DNA from: an uncultured Muribaculaceae bacterium
GTDB lineage: Bacteria; Bacteroidota; Bacteroidia; Bacteroidales; Muribaculaceae
Direction of reading: 5' to 3'
Assembly: GCA_944321875.1 (NCBI GenBank)
Contig: CALUMX010000001.1
Location: forward strand, 1-64,000
DNA length: 64,000 nucleotides
Shown here: in pieces, positions 27,036 to 35,461 of the stretch
Layout: each line of letters starts with the position of its first letter
Numbering within the stretch: position 1 is the stretch's first letter
Translations under genes and position numbers: made by a program
Notes under the pieces: model-generated
Seen by the model: the letters and a program-made list of their open reading frames with translations, nothing else
Told to the model about the DNA's origin: nothing
The model's database searches: none

Positions 27036-28409
27036 ATGAGAAAATCTATTTTTACAGCGGCCGTGCTTGGCCTTGCCGTACTTGTATCGGCTTGCGGAAG
27101 CACTAAAAAGCAGGCTCCGTCCATGACGATTGCCGAAATGGCAGAGCAGCATCCGGCAGAGTTTGAGAACGACAGTGTATTCCTCGACTACATTCAGAAG
27201 GTACACTTCAACTATATGTGGGAAGGTGCTGACTCAACTTCCGGTCTTGCCAAGGAAAGAATCCACCTTGACAACAACTATCCGGAAAACGACCAGAACA
27301 CAGTTACCATCGGCGGTAGCGGTTTCGGCGTAGCCGGCCTTATCGTAGCGATGGACCGTGGCTTCATCACCCGTGAGGAAGGCGTGGAGCGTCTGACAAA
27401 AATCGTGAACTACCTGACTAAGGCTGACCGTTTCCACGGTGTATGGCCTCACTGGCTCGACGGTCCGACAGGCAAAGTGAAGCCTTTCGGCAAGAAGGAC
27501 AACGGCGGTGACCTCGTGGAAAGCGCATTCCTGATGCAGAGCCTTCTTTGCGTACGCCAATATATGGACGCCAATGTTGAGACTGAGAAGGTCGTAATCG
27601 ACGGCATCAACAAATTGTGGCACGAAATGGAATTCGACTGGTACCGCAACGGTGGCAAGAACGTACTCTACTGGCACTGGTCGCCTGAATATGCATGGGA
27701 AATGAACTTCCCGTTGGAAGGCTACAACGAATGTCTTATCACTTACGTCCTCGGTGCGGCATCTCCGACTCACGGAATCCCTGCTGAATGCTACCACGAA
27801 GGATGGGCTCGCAGCGGCGGTATCAAATCAGACGCCAAGCCTTACGGTCTTCCTTTGGAACTGAAGCACAACGGTGCTGAGGAAATGGGTGGTCCGCTCT
27901 TCTGGGCTCACTACTCTTGGATTGGTCTTGACCCACGCGGCCTGAAGGACCAGTATGCTGACTACTGGACAATGCTCTGCAACCATGCACTCGTTGACTA
28001 CAAATACTGCGTTGAGAACCCGAAAGGCTTCAAGGGCTACGGTGAGAACTGCTGGGGACTTACAGCCAGCTATTCTGTAAACGGCTACTCAGCTCACTGC
28101 CCGGGCAACGACCTCGGTGTCATCACTCCGACTGCCGCTCTCTCCAGCTTCCCTTACACTCCGGAAGAGTCAATGCGCGCATTGAAGTACTTCTACAGCA
28201 AGGGTGACAAAATCTGGGGCAAGTACGGTTTCTACGACGCATTCTCTGAAACAGACGACTGGACACTCCCGCGCTACCTCGCCATCGACCAGTGCACAAT
28301 CGCACCGATGATTGAGAACTACCGCACAGGTCTGCTCTGGGATTTGTTCATGAGCTGCCCGGAAATCCAGCAAGGCTTGACAAAATTAGGTTTCACAATA
28401 AATAAATAA
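27036..28409 (+). CDS. GH144-type beta-1,2-glucanase-like lipoprotein
   Basis: The protein has 457 residues. The lipoprotein signal is MRKSIFTAAVLGLAVLVSAC. The glycoamylase-fold domain (PF10091) fills about 50-457, with the same blocks as the paralogue at 13.4 kb: IGGSGFGVAGLIVAMDRG, KKDNGGDLVESAFLMQSLL, YWHWSPEYAWEMNFPLEGYNE, GGPLFWAHYSWIGLDPRG and SSFPYTPEES. It lacks that paralogue's N-terminal Fn3-like domain. GH144 enzymes cut beta-1,2-glucan either internally or from the end to give sophorose or longer oligomers. It lies 18 nt after the GH43-like gene and 11 nt before a GH3 gene, a pairing known in Bacteroides for beta-1,2-glucan breakdown. Confidence 0.87.
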   Translation: MRKSIFTAAVLGLAVLVSACGSTKKQAPSMTIAEMAEQHPAEFENDSVFLDYIQKVHFNYMWEGADSTSGLAKERIHLDNNYPENDQNTVTIGGSGFGVAGLIVAMDRGFITREEGVERLTKIVNYLTKADRFHGVWPHWLDGPTGKVKPFGKKDNGGDLVESAFLMQSLLCVRQYMDANVETEKVVIDGINKLWHEMEFDWYRNGGKNVLYWHWSPEYAWEMNFPLEGYNECLITYVLGAASPTHGIPAECYHEGWARSGGIKSDAKPYGLPLELKHNGAEEMGGPLFWAHYSWIGLDPRGLKDQYADYWTMLCNHALVDYKYCVENPKGFKGYGENCWGLTASYSVNGYSAHCPGNDLGVITPTAALSSFPYTPEESMRALKYFYSKGDKIWGKYGFYDAFSETDDWTLPRYLAIDQCTIAPMIENYRTGLLWDLFMSCPEIQQGLTKLGFTINK

Positions 28410-28420
28410 CAATCTATCCA

Positions 28421-30697
28421 ATGAAAATCTTTAAAGCACTTTTAGCATCAGCAATGATGCTGTCGGCATCTGCAGGTACAGTCGCAGCTTCCGACAATGC
28501 CAAAATGGATAAGTTCATTGACGACTTGATGAGCAAGATGACTCTTCAGGAAAAAATCGGTCAGTTGAACTTGCCTGTAACGGGCGAAATCGTTACAGGT
28601 GCTGCAAAGAGCAGCAATGTTGCCGAGAAAATCCGCAAGGGCCAGGTAGGTGGTCTTTTCAACCTCAAGGGCGTAGACCGCATCAAGGACGTTCAACGCA
28701 TCGCCGTTGAAGAAAGCCGTCTGCACATTCCTTTGCTGTTCGGTATGGACGTAATCCACGGTTATGAGACAGTGTTCCCAATTCCTCTGGGATTGTCTTG
28801 TACTTGGGATATGGCCGCTGTTGAGAAATCCGCACGTATCGCTGCCATCGAGTCAAGTGCCGACGGTATCAGCTGGACATTCAGCCCGATGGTCGACATC
28901 TGCCGCGACGCTCGCTGGGGACGTATCTCAGAAGGTAGCGGTGAGGACCCATTCCTGGGCTCACGCATCGCTGAGGCTATGGTAAAGGGTTACCAGGGTG
29001 ACCTGAAGAGAAACGACGAGATTCTCGCCTGCGTTAAGCACTTCGCTCTTTACGGTGCGCCGGATGCCGGCCGTGACTACAACACAGTCGACATGAGCCA
29101 CCTCCGCATGTACAACGAATATTTCCCGCCTTACAAGGCAGCCATCGAAGCCGGTGCAGCCAGCGTAATGGCATCTTTCAATACGGTTGACGGTATTCCT
29201 GCCACTGGTAACAAGTGGTTGATGACGGAAGTGCTCCGCAACCAATGGAAGTTTGACGGTTTCGTCGTAACAGACTTTACTGGTATCTATGAAATGATTG
29301 CTCACGGTATGGGCGACCTTCAGCAGGTTTCTGCACTCGCATTGAAGGCTGGTGTCGACATGGATATGGTGTCAGACGGTTTCATGGGCACTCTCGAGAA
29401 GTCTGTAAAGGAAGGTAAGGTCAGCGAAGAGGAAATCAACACTGCCTGCCGCCGCATGCTCGAGGCTAAATACCGCCTCGGTCTGTTTGACGACCCTTAC
29501 AAATTCTGCGACACTAAGCGTGCGAAAAAGGAAATCTTCACTCCTGAGCACCGTGCGGTAGCTCGCGAAATCGCCGGTAAGTCATTCGTACTTCTGAAGA
29601 ACGAAGGCAACCTGCTTCCGTTGCAACGCAAGGGTAAGATTGCCCTCATCGGCCCGTTGGCCAACACTCGTGCCAACATGCCGGGTACTTGGAGTGTGGC
29701 TGCCGTTTCAAGCCGCTACTCTACTCTCCTCGAAGGTTTGCAGAAGTCAGTAGGCAACAAGGCTGAAATCCTCTACGCAAAGGGTAGCAACCTGATGTAC
29801 GATGCCAAGATGGAAGCTGACGCTACCATGTTCGGCCGCGAAATGCGCGACAACCGTTCTGACAAGGAAATGCTCGACGAGGCTTTGAAGGTAGCTGCTC
29901 AGTCTGACGTTATCGTCGCTGCTCTCGGTGAGTCTTCAGAAATGAGCGGTGAGTCCAGCAGCCGTACCAACCTCGAGATGCCGGATGCACAGCACGACCT
30001 TCTCAAGGCTCTTCTGGCAACAGGCAAGCCGGTTGTACTCGTTCACTTCTCAGGCCGTCCTACAGTATTGTCTTGGGAAGAGGAGAACGTTCCTGCCATC
30101 CTCAACGTATGGTTCGGCGGTAGCGAGGCAGCTGATGCAATCGCTGACGTAATCTTCGGTGATGTTGTACCGAGCGGTAAGCTGACAACTTCATTCCCGC
30201 GCAACGTAGGTCAAGTGCCTATCCACTATAATGAGTTCAACACTGGCCGTCCTTTGCTTGGCGGTTGGTTCACGAAGTTCCAGACTGGTTATCTTGATTC
30301 ACCCAACACTCCGTTGTATCCGTTCGGCTACGGTCTGTCATACACAACATTCGAGTACAGCGACATCACTTTGAGCGCAAACTCAATGACAGAAAACGGC
30401 AAAATCACTGCTTCCGTAACTGTTAAGAACACGGGAAACTACGACGCTGACGAAATCGTTCAACTCTACATCCGTGACCTCGTGGGCAGCGTTTCCCGCC
30501 CGGTTAAGGAGCTGAAGGGCTTTGAGCGCATCAGCCTGAAGAAGGGTGAAAGCAAGACTGTCACATTCACTATCGACGCTGAGCTGTTGAAGTTCTACAA
30601 CTCTGAGCTCAACTTCGTTTGCGAGCCGGGTGAGTTCAACGTTATGATTGGCCCGAACAGCCGCGACGTGAAGACAGCTTCGTTTGAATTGAAATAA
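28421..30697 (+). CDS. GH3 beta-glucosidase (candidate beta-1,2-glucooligosaccharide hydrolase)
   Basis: The protein has 758 residues. A signal peptide without lipobox (MKIFKALLASAMMLSASAGTVAA) points to the periplasm. The (beta/alpha)8 domain holds RWGRISEGSGEDPFLG, CVKHFALYG and the nucleophile motif VVTDFTG (Asp285). The second alpha/beta domain has the candidate acid/base segment LGESSEMSGESSSRTN. A C-terminal Fn3-like domain (about 640-758, LYIRDLVGSVSRPVKEL) completes the usual GH3 order. It would release glucose from imported oligosaccharides after the surface GH144 step. It is the last gene of the locus, followed by a terminator. Linkage preference cannot be read from sequence and is inferred from context. 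Confidence 0.93.
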   Translation: MKIFKALLASAMMLSASAGTVAASDNAKMDKFIDDLMSKMTLQEKIGQLNLPVTGEIVTGAAKSSNVAEKIRKGQVGGLFNLKGVDRIKDVQRIAVEESRLHIPLLFGMDVIHGYETVFPIPLGLSCTWDMAAVEKSARIAAIESSADGISWTFSPMVDICRDARWGRISEGSGEDPFLGSRIAEAMVKGYQGDLKRNDEILACVKHFALYGAPDAGRDYNTVDMSHLRMYNEYFPPYKAAIEAGAASVMASFNTVDGIPATGNKWLMTEVLRNQWKFDGFVVTDFTGIYEMIAHGMGDLQQVSALALKAGVDMDMVSDGFMGTLEKSVKEGKVSEEEINTACRRMLEAKYRLGLFDDPYKFCDTKRAKKEIFTPEHRAVAREIAGKSFVLLKNEGNLLPLQRKGKIALIGPLANTRANMPGTWSVAAVSSRYSTLLEGLQKSVGNKAEILYAKGSNLMYDAKMEADATMFGREMRDNRSDKEMLDEALKVAAQSDVIVAALGESSEMSGESSSRTNLEMPDAQHDLLKALLATGKPVVLVHFSGRPTVLSWEEENVPAILNVWFGGSEAADAIADVIFGDVVPSGKLTTSFPRNVGQVPIHYNEFNTGRPLLGGWFTKFQTGYLDSPNTPLYPFGYGLSYTTFEYSDITLSANSMTENGKITASVTVKNTGNYDADEIVQLYIRDLVGSVSRPVKELKGFERISLKKGESKTVTFTIDAELLKFYNSELNFVCEPGEFNVMIGPNSRDVKTASFELK

Positions 30698-30746
30698 ACA
30701 ATCTATTAGATAACATTATCAATATCTTAGAGAAGATATTGTTTCG

Positions 30747-30805
30747 AAAAAAGCCTGCCTGTCATTTTGTATTATCTATCTTTCATCCGGACAGGCAGCT
30801 TTTTT
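30747..30805 (+). terminator. Terminator of the susC-to-GH3 operon
   Basis: Arms 30751-30763 (AAGCCTGCCTGTC) and 30790-30801 (GACAGGCAGCTT) pair with one bulged C across a 26-nt loop and are followed by T5. It lies 50 nt after the GH3 stop codon. Confidence 0.75.
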
Positions 30806-30839
30806 CACCGGGAGAATGGCTTCTCTCTTCCGTGCTTGA

Positions 30840-31012
30840 ATATTTGTTGGCAAGGAGGGCGCACTTAACGCCCCTTTGCCCTAACAAATAGTCGGATTCT
30901 GAAGACTTATGATTCTCTACATATCCAGAAATGGATATGCATTATTTCATTCAACAAACTCCTTCATTTTTCATTAGTAGAAGAGACTGTAGTGCATACA
31001 GTCTCTTTTTTT
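30840..31012 (+). ncRNA. Candidate structured small RNA or leader with its own terminator
   Basis: An imperfect hairpin starts with ATTTGTTGGCAAGGAGGGCG near 30842 and closes with CGCCCCTTTGCC...AACAAAT by about 30889. About 90 nt later comes a perfect 11-bp stem (AAGAGACTGTA / TACAGTCTCTT, 30981-30991 and 30997-31007) followed by T7. This terminator sits beyond the operon's own terminator and before the next gene, so it must end some transcript that starts in between. No coding frame or consensus promoter was found there. Confidence 0.35.
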
Positions 31013-31045
31013 GTTTACAGGTGTGGCGAGAACCGCCTTTTTCCA

Positions 31046-31053
31046 TAAATTTG
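31046..31053 (+). promoter_or_regulatory. -7 box for the EEP-family gene
   Basis: TAAATTTG (perfect TAnnTTTG) lies 23 nt before the start codon at 31077. No -33 TTTG is seen at the expected spacing. Confidence 0.5.
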
Positions 31054-31076
31054 CATGAAAATATACTCCATCCGCA

Positions 31077-31856
31077 ATGAAAACACTTTTAAGACTGGCA
31101 GTGGCCTGCTTCCTTCTTTTGCTGGCCTGCCCCACCATCCAGGCACAACCCGACACGCTCCGCCTGCGCGTGATGACCTACAACCTCCGATTCGGCGAAC
31201 TCGCATCGCTCGATGAGCTTGCCGCCCATATCAAGGCCTTCAAGCCTGATTTCGTGGCACTGCAGGAAGTGGACGTACGCACCAACCGCTCCATGACCCC
31301 TCACCAGAACGGAAAGGACTTTATCTCTGAACTGGCCTATAAGAGCCACATGCTCGGACTGTTTGGCAAAGCCATTGACTTCGCCGGAGGCTACTACGGT
31401 ATCGGCATCCTCTCCAAATATCCCTACACGAAGGTGGAGAAACTCCTTCTGCCCAACCCCGACAACGAGGAACAGCGCGCCTTGCTGTATGCCGCATTCG
31501 AGGTGGGAAAGGACACCGTGGTGTTTGCCGCAACCCATCTCGACGTAGTCTCGGAAAAGACACGCACCCTGCAGGCTGAATTCATCAGCCGCCACTTTGC
31601 CGGCAGCCAACAGCCGGTCATCATCGGAGGCGACTTCAACGCCGAGGACGACTCTCCGACAACCGCCTTCATGAACCGCTACTGGACTCCGCTTTCCGAC
31701 AAGGCTCTCACATTCCCTTCCAGCGGACCGAAAAAGAGAATTGACTATCTTTTTGCCCTTCCGCAGAAAGGATGGCGCGTCGTGCAGTCGCAAGTGGTGA
31801 GGTCACTGCTCTCCGACCACTGCCCCATCGTCACCGACATCGAATACATCCGATAG
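31077..31856 (+). CDS. Secreted endonuclease/exonuclease/phosphatase-family protein
   Basis: The protein has 259 residues. A signal peptide (MKTLLRLAVACFLLLLACPTIQA) is followed by an EEP fold: MTYNLRFG, the metal-binding Glu in VALQEVDVRT, GIGILSKYP, ATHLDV, GGDFNAEDDSP and the terminal LLSDHCPIVTDIEY (Asp-His pair). All the usual active-site residues are present. Members hydrolyse phosphodiesters in DNA, phosphoinositides or sphingomyelin; with a signal peptide this one acts outside the cytoplasm. It has its own promoter and terminator, so membership in the upstream glucan locus is not required. A role in removing phosphoglycerol-type groups from periplasmic glucans is conceivable but unproven. 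Confidence 0.85.
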   Translation: MKTLLRLAVACFLLLLACPTIQAQPDTLRLRVMTYNLRFGELASLDELAAHIKAFKPDFVALQEVDVRTNRSMTPHQNGKDFISELAYKSHMLGLFGKAIDFAGGYYGIGILSKYPYTKVEKLLLPNPDNEEQRALLYAAFEVGKDTVVFAATHLDVVSEKTRTLQAEFISRHFAGSQQPVIIGGDFNAEDDSPTTAFMNRYWTPLSDKALTFPSSGPKKRIDYLFALPQKGWRVVQSQVVRSLLSDHCPIVTDIEYIR

Positions 31857-31860
31857 AAAT

Positions 31861-31895
31861 AAAAAACACAACCGCATCTACGGTTGTGTTTTTTT
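31861..31895. terminator. Bidirectional terminator between the EEP and GT39-like genes
   Basis: A perfect 10-bp stem (AACACAACCG / CGGTTGTGTT) with a 6-nt loop is flanked by A-rich and T-rich runs. It overlaps the stop codon of the convergent minus-strand gene at 31878. Confidence 0.85.
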
Positions 31896-33422
31896 GTATT
31901 TATAAAGTCCGTCCCAGTCGTTGTAATCCCCGGCAGAGACCAACCCCGGATAATCGAGCAATTCCTGATGCCCACGGGAAGAAATAACGTAAATCACCGT
32001 GTCGGAAGGCAGGGAGAACCGCCGGATGTCGTCCGTACTCCCTACTACGACCACCTCCTGCCGGTCGCCCATGTCGGGAGCCAGCAGTTTCGGAATGTTT
32101 CTCTCATCCTTATCCTCCGGCGAGGCATAGACTATCAGCCGCTGCACGCCTTCCAGCGAGGCTCGCTCAGAAGCTCGGTAGAGATAGAGGTTGTTATATT
32201 CCACCCAGCCGAAAGCCGTAAAACAAACCATCGCCACCACCGTAACCCGACGCATGGTCTGCGCTATGGCAACCAGCAATAAGCCCATATAACACATCAG
32301 AAGCGGGAAAACCGGCACTACAAAGCGCGGCTCCTTCCACGGAGCAAGGAAGAATATCACAACACCCCACACGAGTACGCAAGCCAACAGCCATCGCTCC
32401 GGCATCAGCAAACGCTGACGGTGCACGGCCAGCACGCCAATTCCGGCAACAAGAAGCAACGACACGAACGGAGTGAACGTATACATTCCCATTATGTAAA
32501 TTCCCACCCTTACCGCAACATAGAGATTGGTCAGAAAGCCGTCGGCCGACGTATTGGAAACGACCTCCTCTGTCCTCACATCCGTCAGGAAGTTGAAAAA
32601 GCCTCTGTACATCGCCAGGCACAGCAGCAAAGCCGCCGCAGGCACCACTACGCAGACCGCAGCATTCCGCCATTCCCGACGGCGCACACAAGCCACCAGA
32701 AGCCACAGGAGCGTGAGCGCGACAAAGAGGGCGTTGAAGTAACCGCAGGACAGGAGAAGTGCCGCCAGAACGGCTCCGGAAGCCGTAAAACGCACCGTCA
32801 GTAAGGGAATACCTTCCCTCTGACGGCTGACGGCCAGCAAACTCCAGTAAGCCCATGCCGTCATCAGGCATTCCGCGAGCGCATACTCACGCACATAAAT
32901 CGTATTGTTCACCGAGGCTCGCGACAGGAACGCCAACGCAAGCACAAGACACACAAGCAGTCCGTCGCGGGGAAAGAAGCGTCGGAGCAGTTTCCACAAC
33001 AAAATAAAGGAAACGGCAAAAATCAACAGATTGAGTCCGCAGCCGTACCATTTCAGCATATCCATCGATGGCGTCTGGACCGGAGTCAGCGCACAGCGCA
33101 GCAACATGTAGTAAAGACTGGCATGCGACAGGTCACGGTTGTCTATGTGCAGGGCCGCGAGGTCTTCAGCCAGACCGCCAAGTCCGCCCTGCCGGTCCAC
33201 ATAGGACAGCGCACGAAGTTCCTCGCCCGTATAGACACGGTTCAGCTCAAACGTCTGGTCACCCCATCCCGGCTGATTGTAGGCCAGACAGAGCGACGTC
33301 AGCTCATCACCGTAGAGCGTTTCCTTTTCACTAATCCAGTAGAGCCTGACCGAAAGAGCCAGCAGGAAAATCAGCACCACCGCCCAGGTTGAGCGGGAGC
33401 CGGAGAAATATGTATTTTTCAA
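31878..33422 (-). CDS. GT39/ArnT-like polytopic membrane glycosyltransferase
   Basis: The protein has 514 residues with about ten or more hydrophobic helices. The first is followed by WISEKETLYGDELTSL, the acidic loop (Asp-Glu) typical of the first periplasmic loop in GT39/GT83 polyprenyl-phosphate-sugar transferases. The C-terminal soluble part (about 430-514) holds EVVVVGSTDDIRRFSLPSD. Members move a sugar from a lipid-linked donor to a surface lipid, protein or glycan on the outer face of the inner membrane. The acceptor is unknown. The gene lies 22 nt after dnaX on the same strand and may be read through from it. Confidence 0.8.
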   Translation of the reverse strand: MKNTYFSGSRSTWAVVLIFLLALSVRLYWISEKETLYGDELTSLCLAYNQPGWGDQTFELNRVYTGEELRALSYVDRQGGLGGLAEDLAALHIDNRDLSHASLYYMLLRCALTPVQTPSMDMLKWYGCGLNLLIFAVSFILLWKLLRRFFPRDGLLVCLVLALAFLSRASVNNTIYVREYALAECLMTAWAYWSLLAVSRQREGIPLLTVRFTASGAVLAALLLSCGYFNALFVALTLLWLLVACVRRREWRNAAVCVVVPAAALLLCLAMYRGFFNFLTDVRTEEVVSNTSADGFLTNLYVAVRVGIYIMGMYTFTPFVSLLLVAGIGVLAVHRQRLLMPERWLLACVLVWGVVIFFLAPWKEPRFVVPVFPLLMCYMGLLLVAIAQTMRRVTVVAMVCFTAFGWVEYNNLYLYRASERASLEGVQRLIVYASPEDKDERNIPKLLAPDMGDRQEVVVVGSTDDIRRFSLPSDTVIYVISSRGHQELLDYPGLVSAGDYNDWDGLYKYKKTQP

Positions 33423-33444
33423 AAGCTGAGAATTTTATTGAACG

Positions 33445-35280
33445 TTAGGCAAAACCAAGATGGAAATGGTCGATGAAACGCTTTGCCTTCGGGTTGCGCT
33501 CCACCATTTCAAGCAGCAGTTCTTTCTGAGTCCACAGTTTTTCCTGTGTTCCGGCCTCTCTCACCTTCACCCGCAACTGCAGATTGTCGTTCGAAACCTG
33601 TCCGCGCAAAAACGTCATCAGTTCCGGACGCTTGCTCTCCACCTTGTCGACCTGCGCCTGATTGTCAACGACAAACTCATAAGTCTCGCCGTCCACCTTG
33701 ACCGGAAACGAGGCCTTCATGGCATTGATGAGAATAATCTCGTCGGGATGCGACCTGACAAACTCACACCACGCTTCCCGGAATTCCTCTTCGGTAAAAG
33801 CCTTCGTACGCAGCGGATGCGACTGCGGTTGAGACGCCTCGGCCACTTCCGTTTTCTGTGCGGCAGGTTGTGGAGATGCCGCTCCGCGTATCGACATCGT
33901 CGGTACACCCACAAGACGTGGCGCATTGCCGCCCACCGCCTTTATCGAAGGCATCACATGTACCTGTGGCGCAGCCTGACGCACCGACGGCTGAGGGCTC
34001 ACCGGACGCGGCTGCACACTCGGTGCGGCAGAGGGCTGCGGAGCTGCCGTGCGCATCTGTTGAGCCGGTTGCAGTGCCTGTGGAGCTGAAGTCGGAGCCG
34101 GGGCTGCCGTATGAGTCTGCCCCTGTTGTCCACCGTTTCCCTCCAGCTTCTTCAAGCCCTGCTGAGGTTGTGGTGCAGGCGCATTGCCACCGAAAAGCTG
34201 GCAGATTTTAATAAGCGTGAGCTCAACAAGGAATTGCTTGTTGGTCGCGTTTGTATAGCTCAAGTCGCAGGTATTGCACAAATCCATCGACTGATAGAGA
34301 TGGTTGAGCGAGCAGCGTGCCGACTGGGCGACGTAGCGCTGCGCAATGTCGCCTGTCACCTCCAGCAGTGATGCCAGGGCAGGCGTATGGGCCACGACAA
34401 GCTCCCGCAGATGGGAAGCCAGTCCGTTGATGAATACCTTCGAGTCAAAACCGTGGTCACGCACGTCCTTAAACAACAGCAGCGACTGCTCCACATTGCC
34501 TTCCAGGAAAGCGTCGACCAGACGGAAATAATAATCATAGTCAAGAATATTCAGGTTGTCGATGGCAGCCTGATAAGTGATGTTGCCAAGCGAGGAAGCA
34601 GCCACCTGGTCGAAAATCGACAAAGCGTCGCGCATCGCACCGTCGGCTTTCTGCGCAATCACGTTGAGTGCCTCCGGCTCTGCCGTGTAGCCCTCACATT
34701 CGGCCACATACTGCAGATGCTCGGCAATATCGGCCGGCGTAATGCGCTGGAAATCGTATTTCTGACAACGGGACAGGATAGTAGGAAGAATTTTCTGCCG
34801 TTCCGTCGTAGCAAGAATGAAAATCACATAGGAAGGCGGCTCCTCCAGCGTCTTCAGAAACGCATTGAACGCCGCCGCCGAGAGCATGTGAACCTCATCG
34901 ACGATAAACACACGGTAACGTCCCATTGAGGGCGGAATCAGCACCTGGTCGGTCAGTTGGCGGATGTCGTCGACACTGTTGTTGGATGCCGCGTCCAGCT
35001 CAATGATGTTCATGGAACGCTGCTCGTTGAACGCCTTGCACGATTCGCATTCATTGCAAGGCTCGCCGTCCGGCGTACGGTGCTCACAGTTGATAGCCTT
35101 GGCAAAAATACGGGCCATCGTCGTTTTTCCCACACCGCGCTGTCCGCAGAACAGATAGGAATGCGCAAGACGGTCGGAAACGACCGCATTTTTCAGCGTA
35201 TTGACGAGTGCGTGCTGCCCGACGACCGACTTGAACGTCGACGGACGGTATTTTCTGGCTGATACGACATATTTTTCCAT
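33445..35280 (-). CDS. dnaX: DNA polymerase III subunit gamma/tau
   Basis: The protein has 611 residues. The clamp-loader AAA+ domain has Walker A GQRGVGKTT (46-54), the zinc-binding Cys cluster (CEHRTPDGEPCNECESC), Walker B IVDEVHMLS and sensor 1 ATTERQK. Domain III ends near residue 365. A Gln/Pro/Ala-rich linker (about 370-490) leads to a C-terminal tau-type domain. It loads the beta clamp and bridges polymerase cores. No obvious slippery site for programmed frameshifting was noticed, but I did not check exhaustively. The start codon lies 25 nt downstream of a consensus promoter carried on a dispersed repeat. Confidence 0.95.
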   Translation of the reverse strand: MEKYVVSARKYRPSTFKSVVGQHALVNTLKNAVVSDRLAHSYLFCGQRGVGKTTMARIFAKAINCEHRTPDGEPCNECESCKAFNEQRSMNIIELDAASNNSVDDIRQLTDQVLIPPSMGRYRVFIVDEVHMLSAAAFNAFLKTLEEPPSYVIFILATTERQKILPTILSRCQKYDFQRITPADIAEHLQYVAECEGYTAEPEALNVIAQKADGAMRDALSIFDQVAASSLGNITYQAAIDNLNILDYDYYFRLVDAFLEGNVEQSLLLFKDVRDHGFDSKVFINGLASHLRELVVAHTPALASLLEVTGDIAQRYVAQSARCSLNHLYQSMDLCNTCDLSYTNATNKQFLVELTLIKICQLFGGNAPAPQPQQGLKKLEGNGGQQGQTHTAAPAPTSAPQALQPAQQMRTAAPQPSAAPSVQPRPVSPQPSVRQAAPQVHVMPSIKAVGGNAPRLVGVPTMSIRGAASPQPAAQKTEVAEASQPQSHPLRTKAFTEEEFREAWCEFVRSHPDEIILINAMKASFPVKVDGETYEFVVDNQAQVDKVESKRPELMTFLRGQVSNDNLQLRVKVREAGTQEKLWTQKELLLEMVERNPKAKRFIDHFHLGFA

Positions 35281-35304
35281 AGCTTCAATCCGTGTTTACT
35301 TCCA

Positions 35305-35336
35305 CAAAGATAGTGAAAGGCGAGCGCAGTGGCAAA
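35305..35336 (-). promoter_or_regulatory. Repeat-borne consensus promoter upstream of dnaX (copy 1)
   Basis: On the minus strand, TTTG (35333-35336), a 20-nt spacer and TATCTTTG (35305-35312) make a perfect Bacteroidetes promoter. The spacer sequence is shared with the other repeat copies. The dnaX start codon is 25 nt downstream of the -7 box. Confidence 0.8.
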
Positions 35337-35388
35337 ATGAAACACAGTTTTCGATTCTGACAATGCCGAGCCGCCTCCTATCTTATGC

Positions 35389-35419
35389 AAAGATAGTGAA
35401 AGGCGAGCGCAGTGGCAAA
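35389..35419 (-). promoter_or_regulatory. Repeat-borne consensus promoter upstream of dnaX (copy 2)
   Basis: A second copy lies 84 nt upstream of the first: TTTG (35416-35419), a 19-nt spacer (one A fewer) and TATCTTTG (35389-35396). The two copies form a tandem pair and may drive dnaX from two start points. Confidence 0.7.
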
Positions 35420-35461
35420 CGTAAAACGCAGTTTTCAAGAAAGTCTATCCCGAAGATGTTG

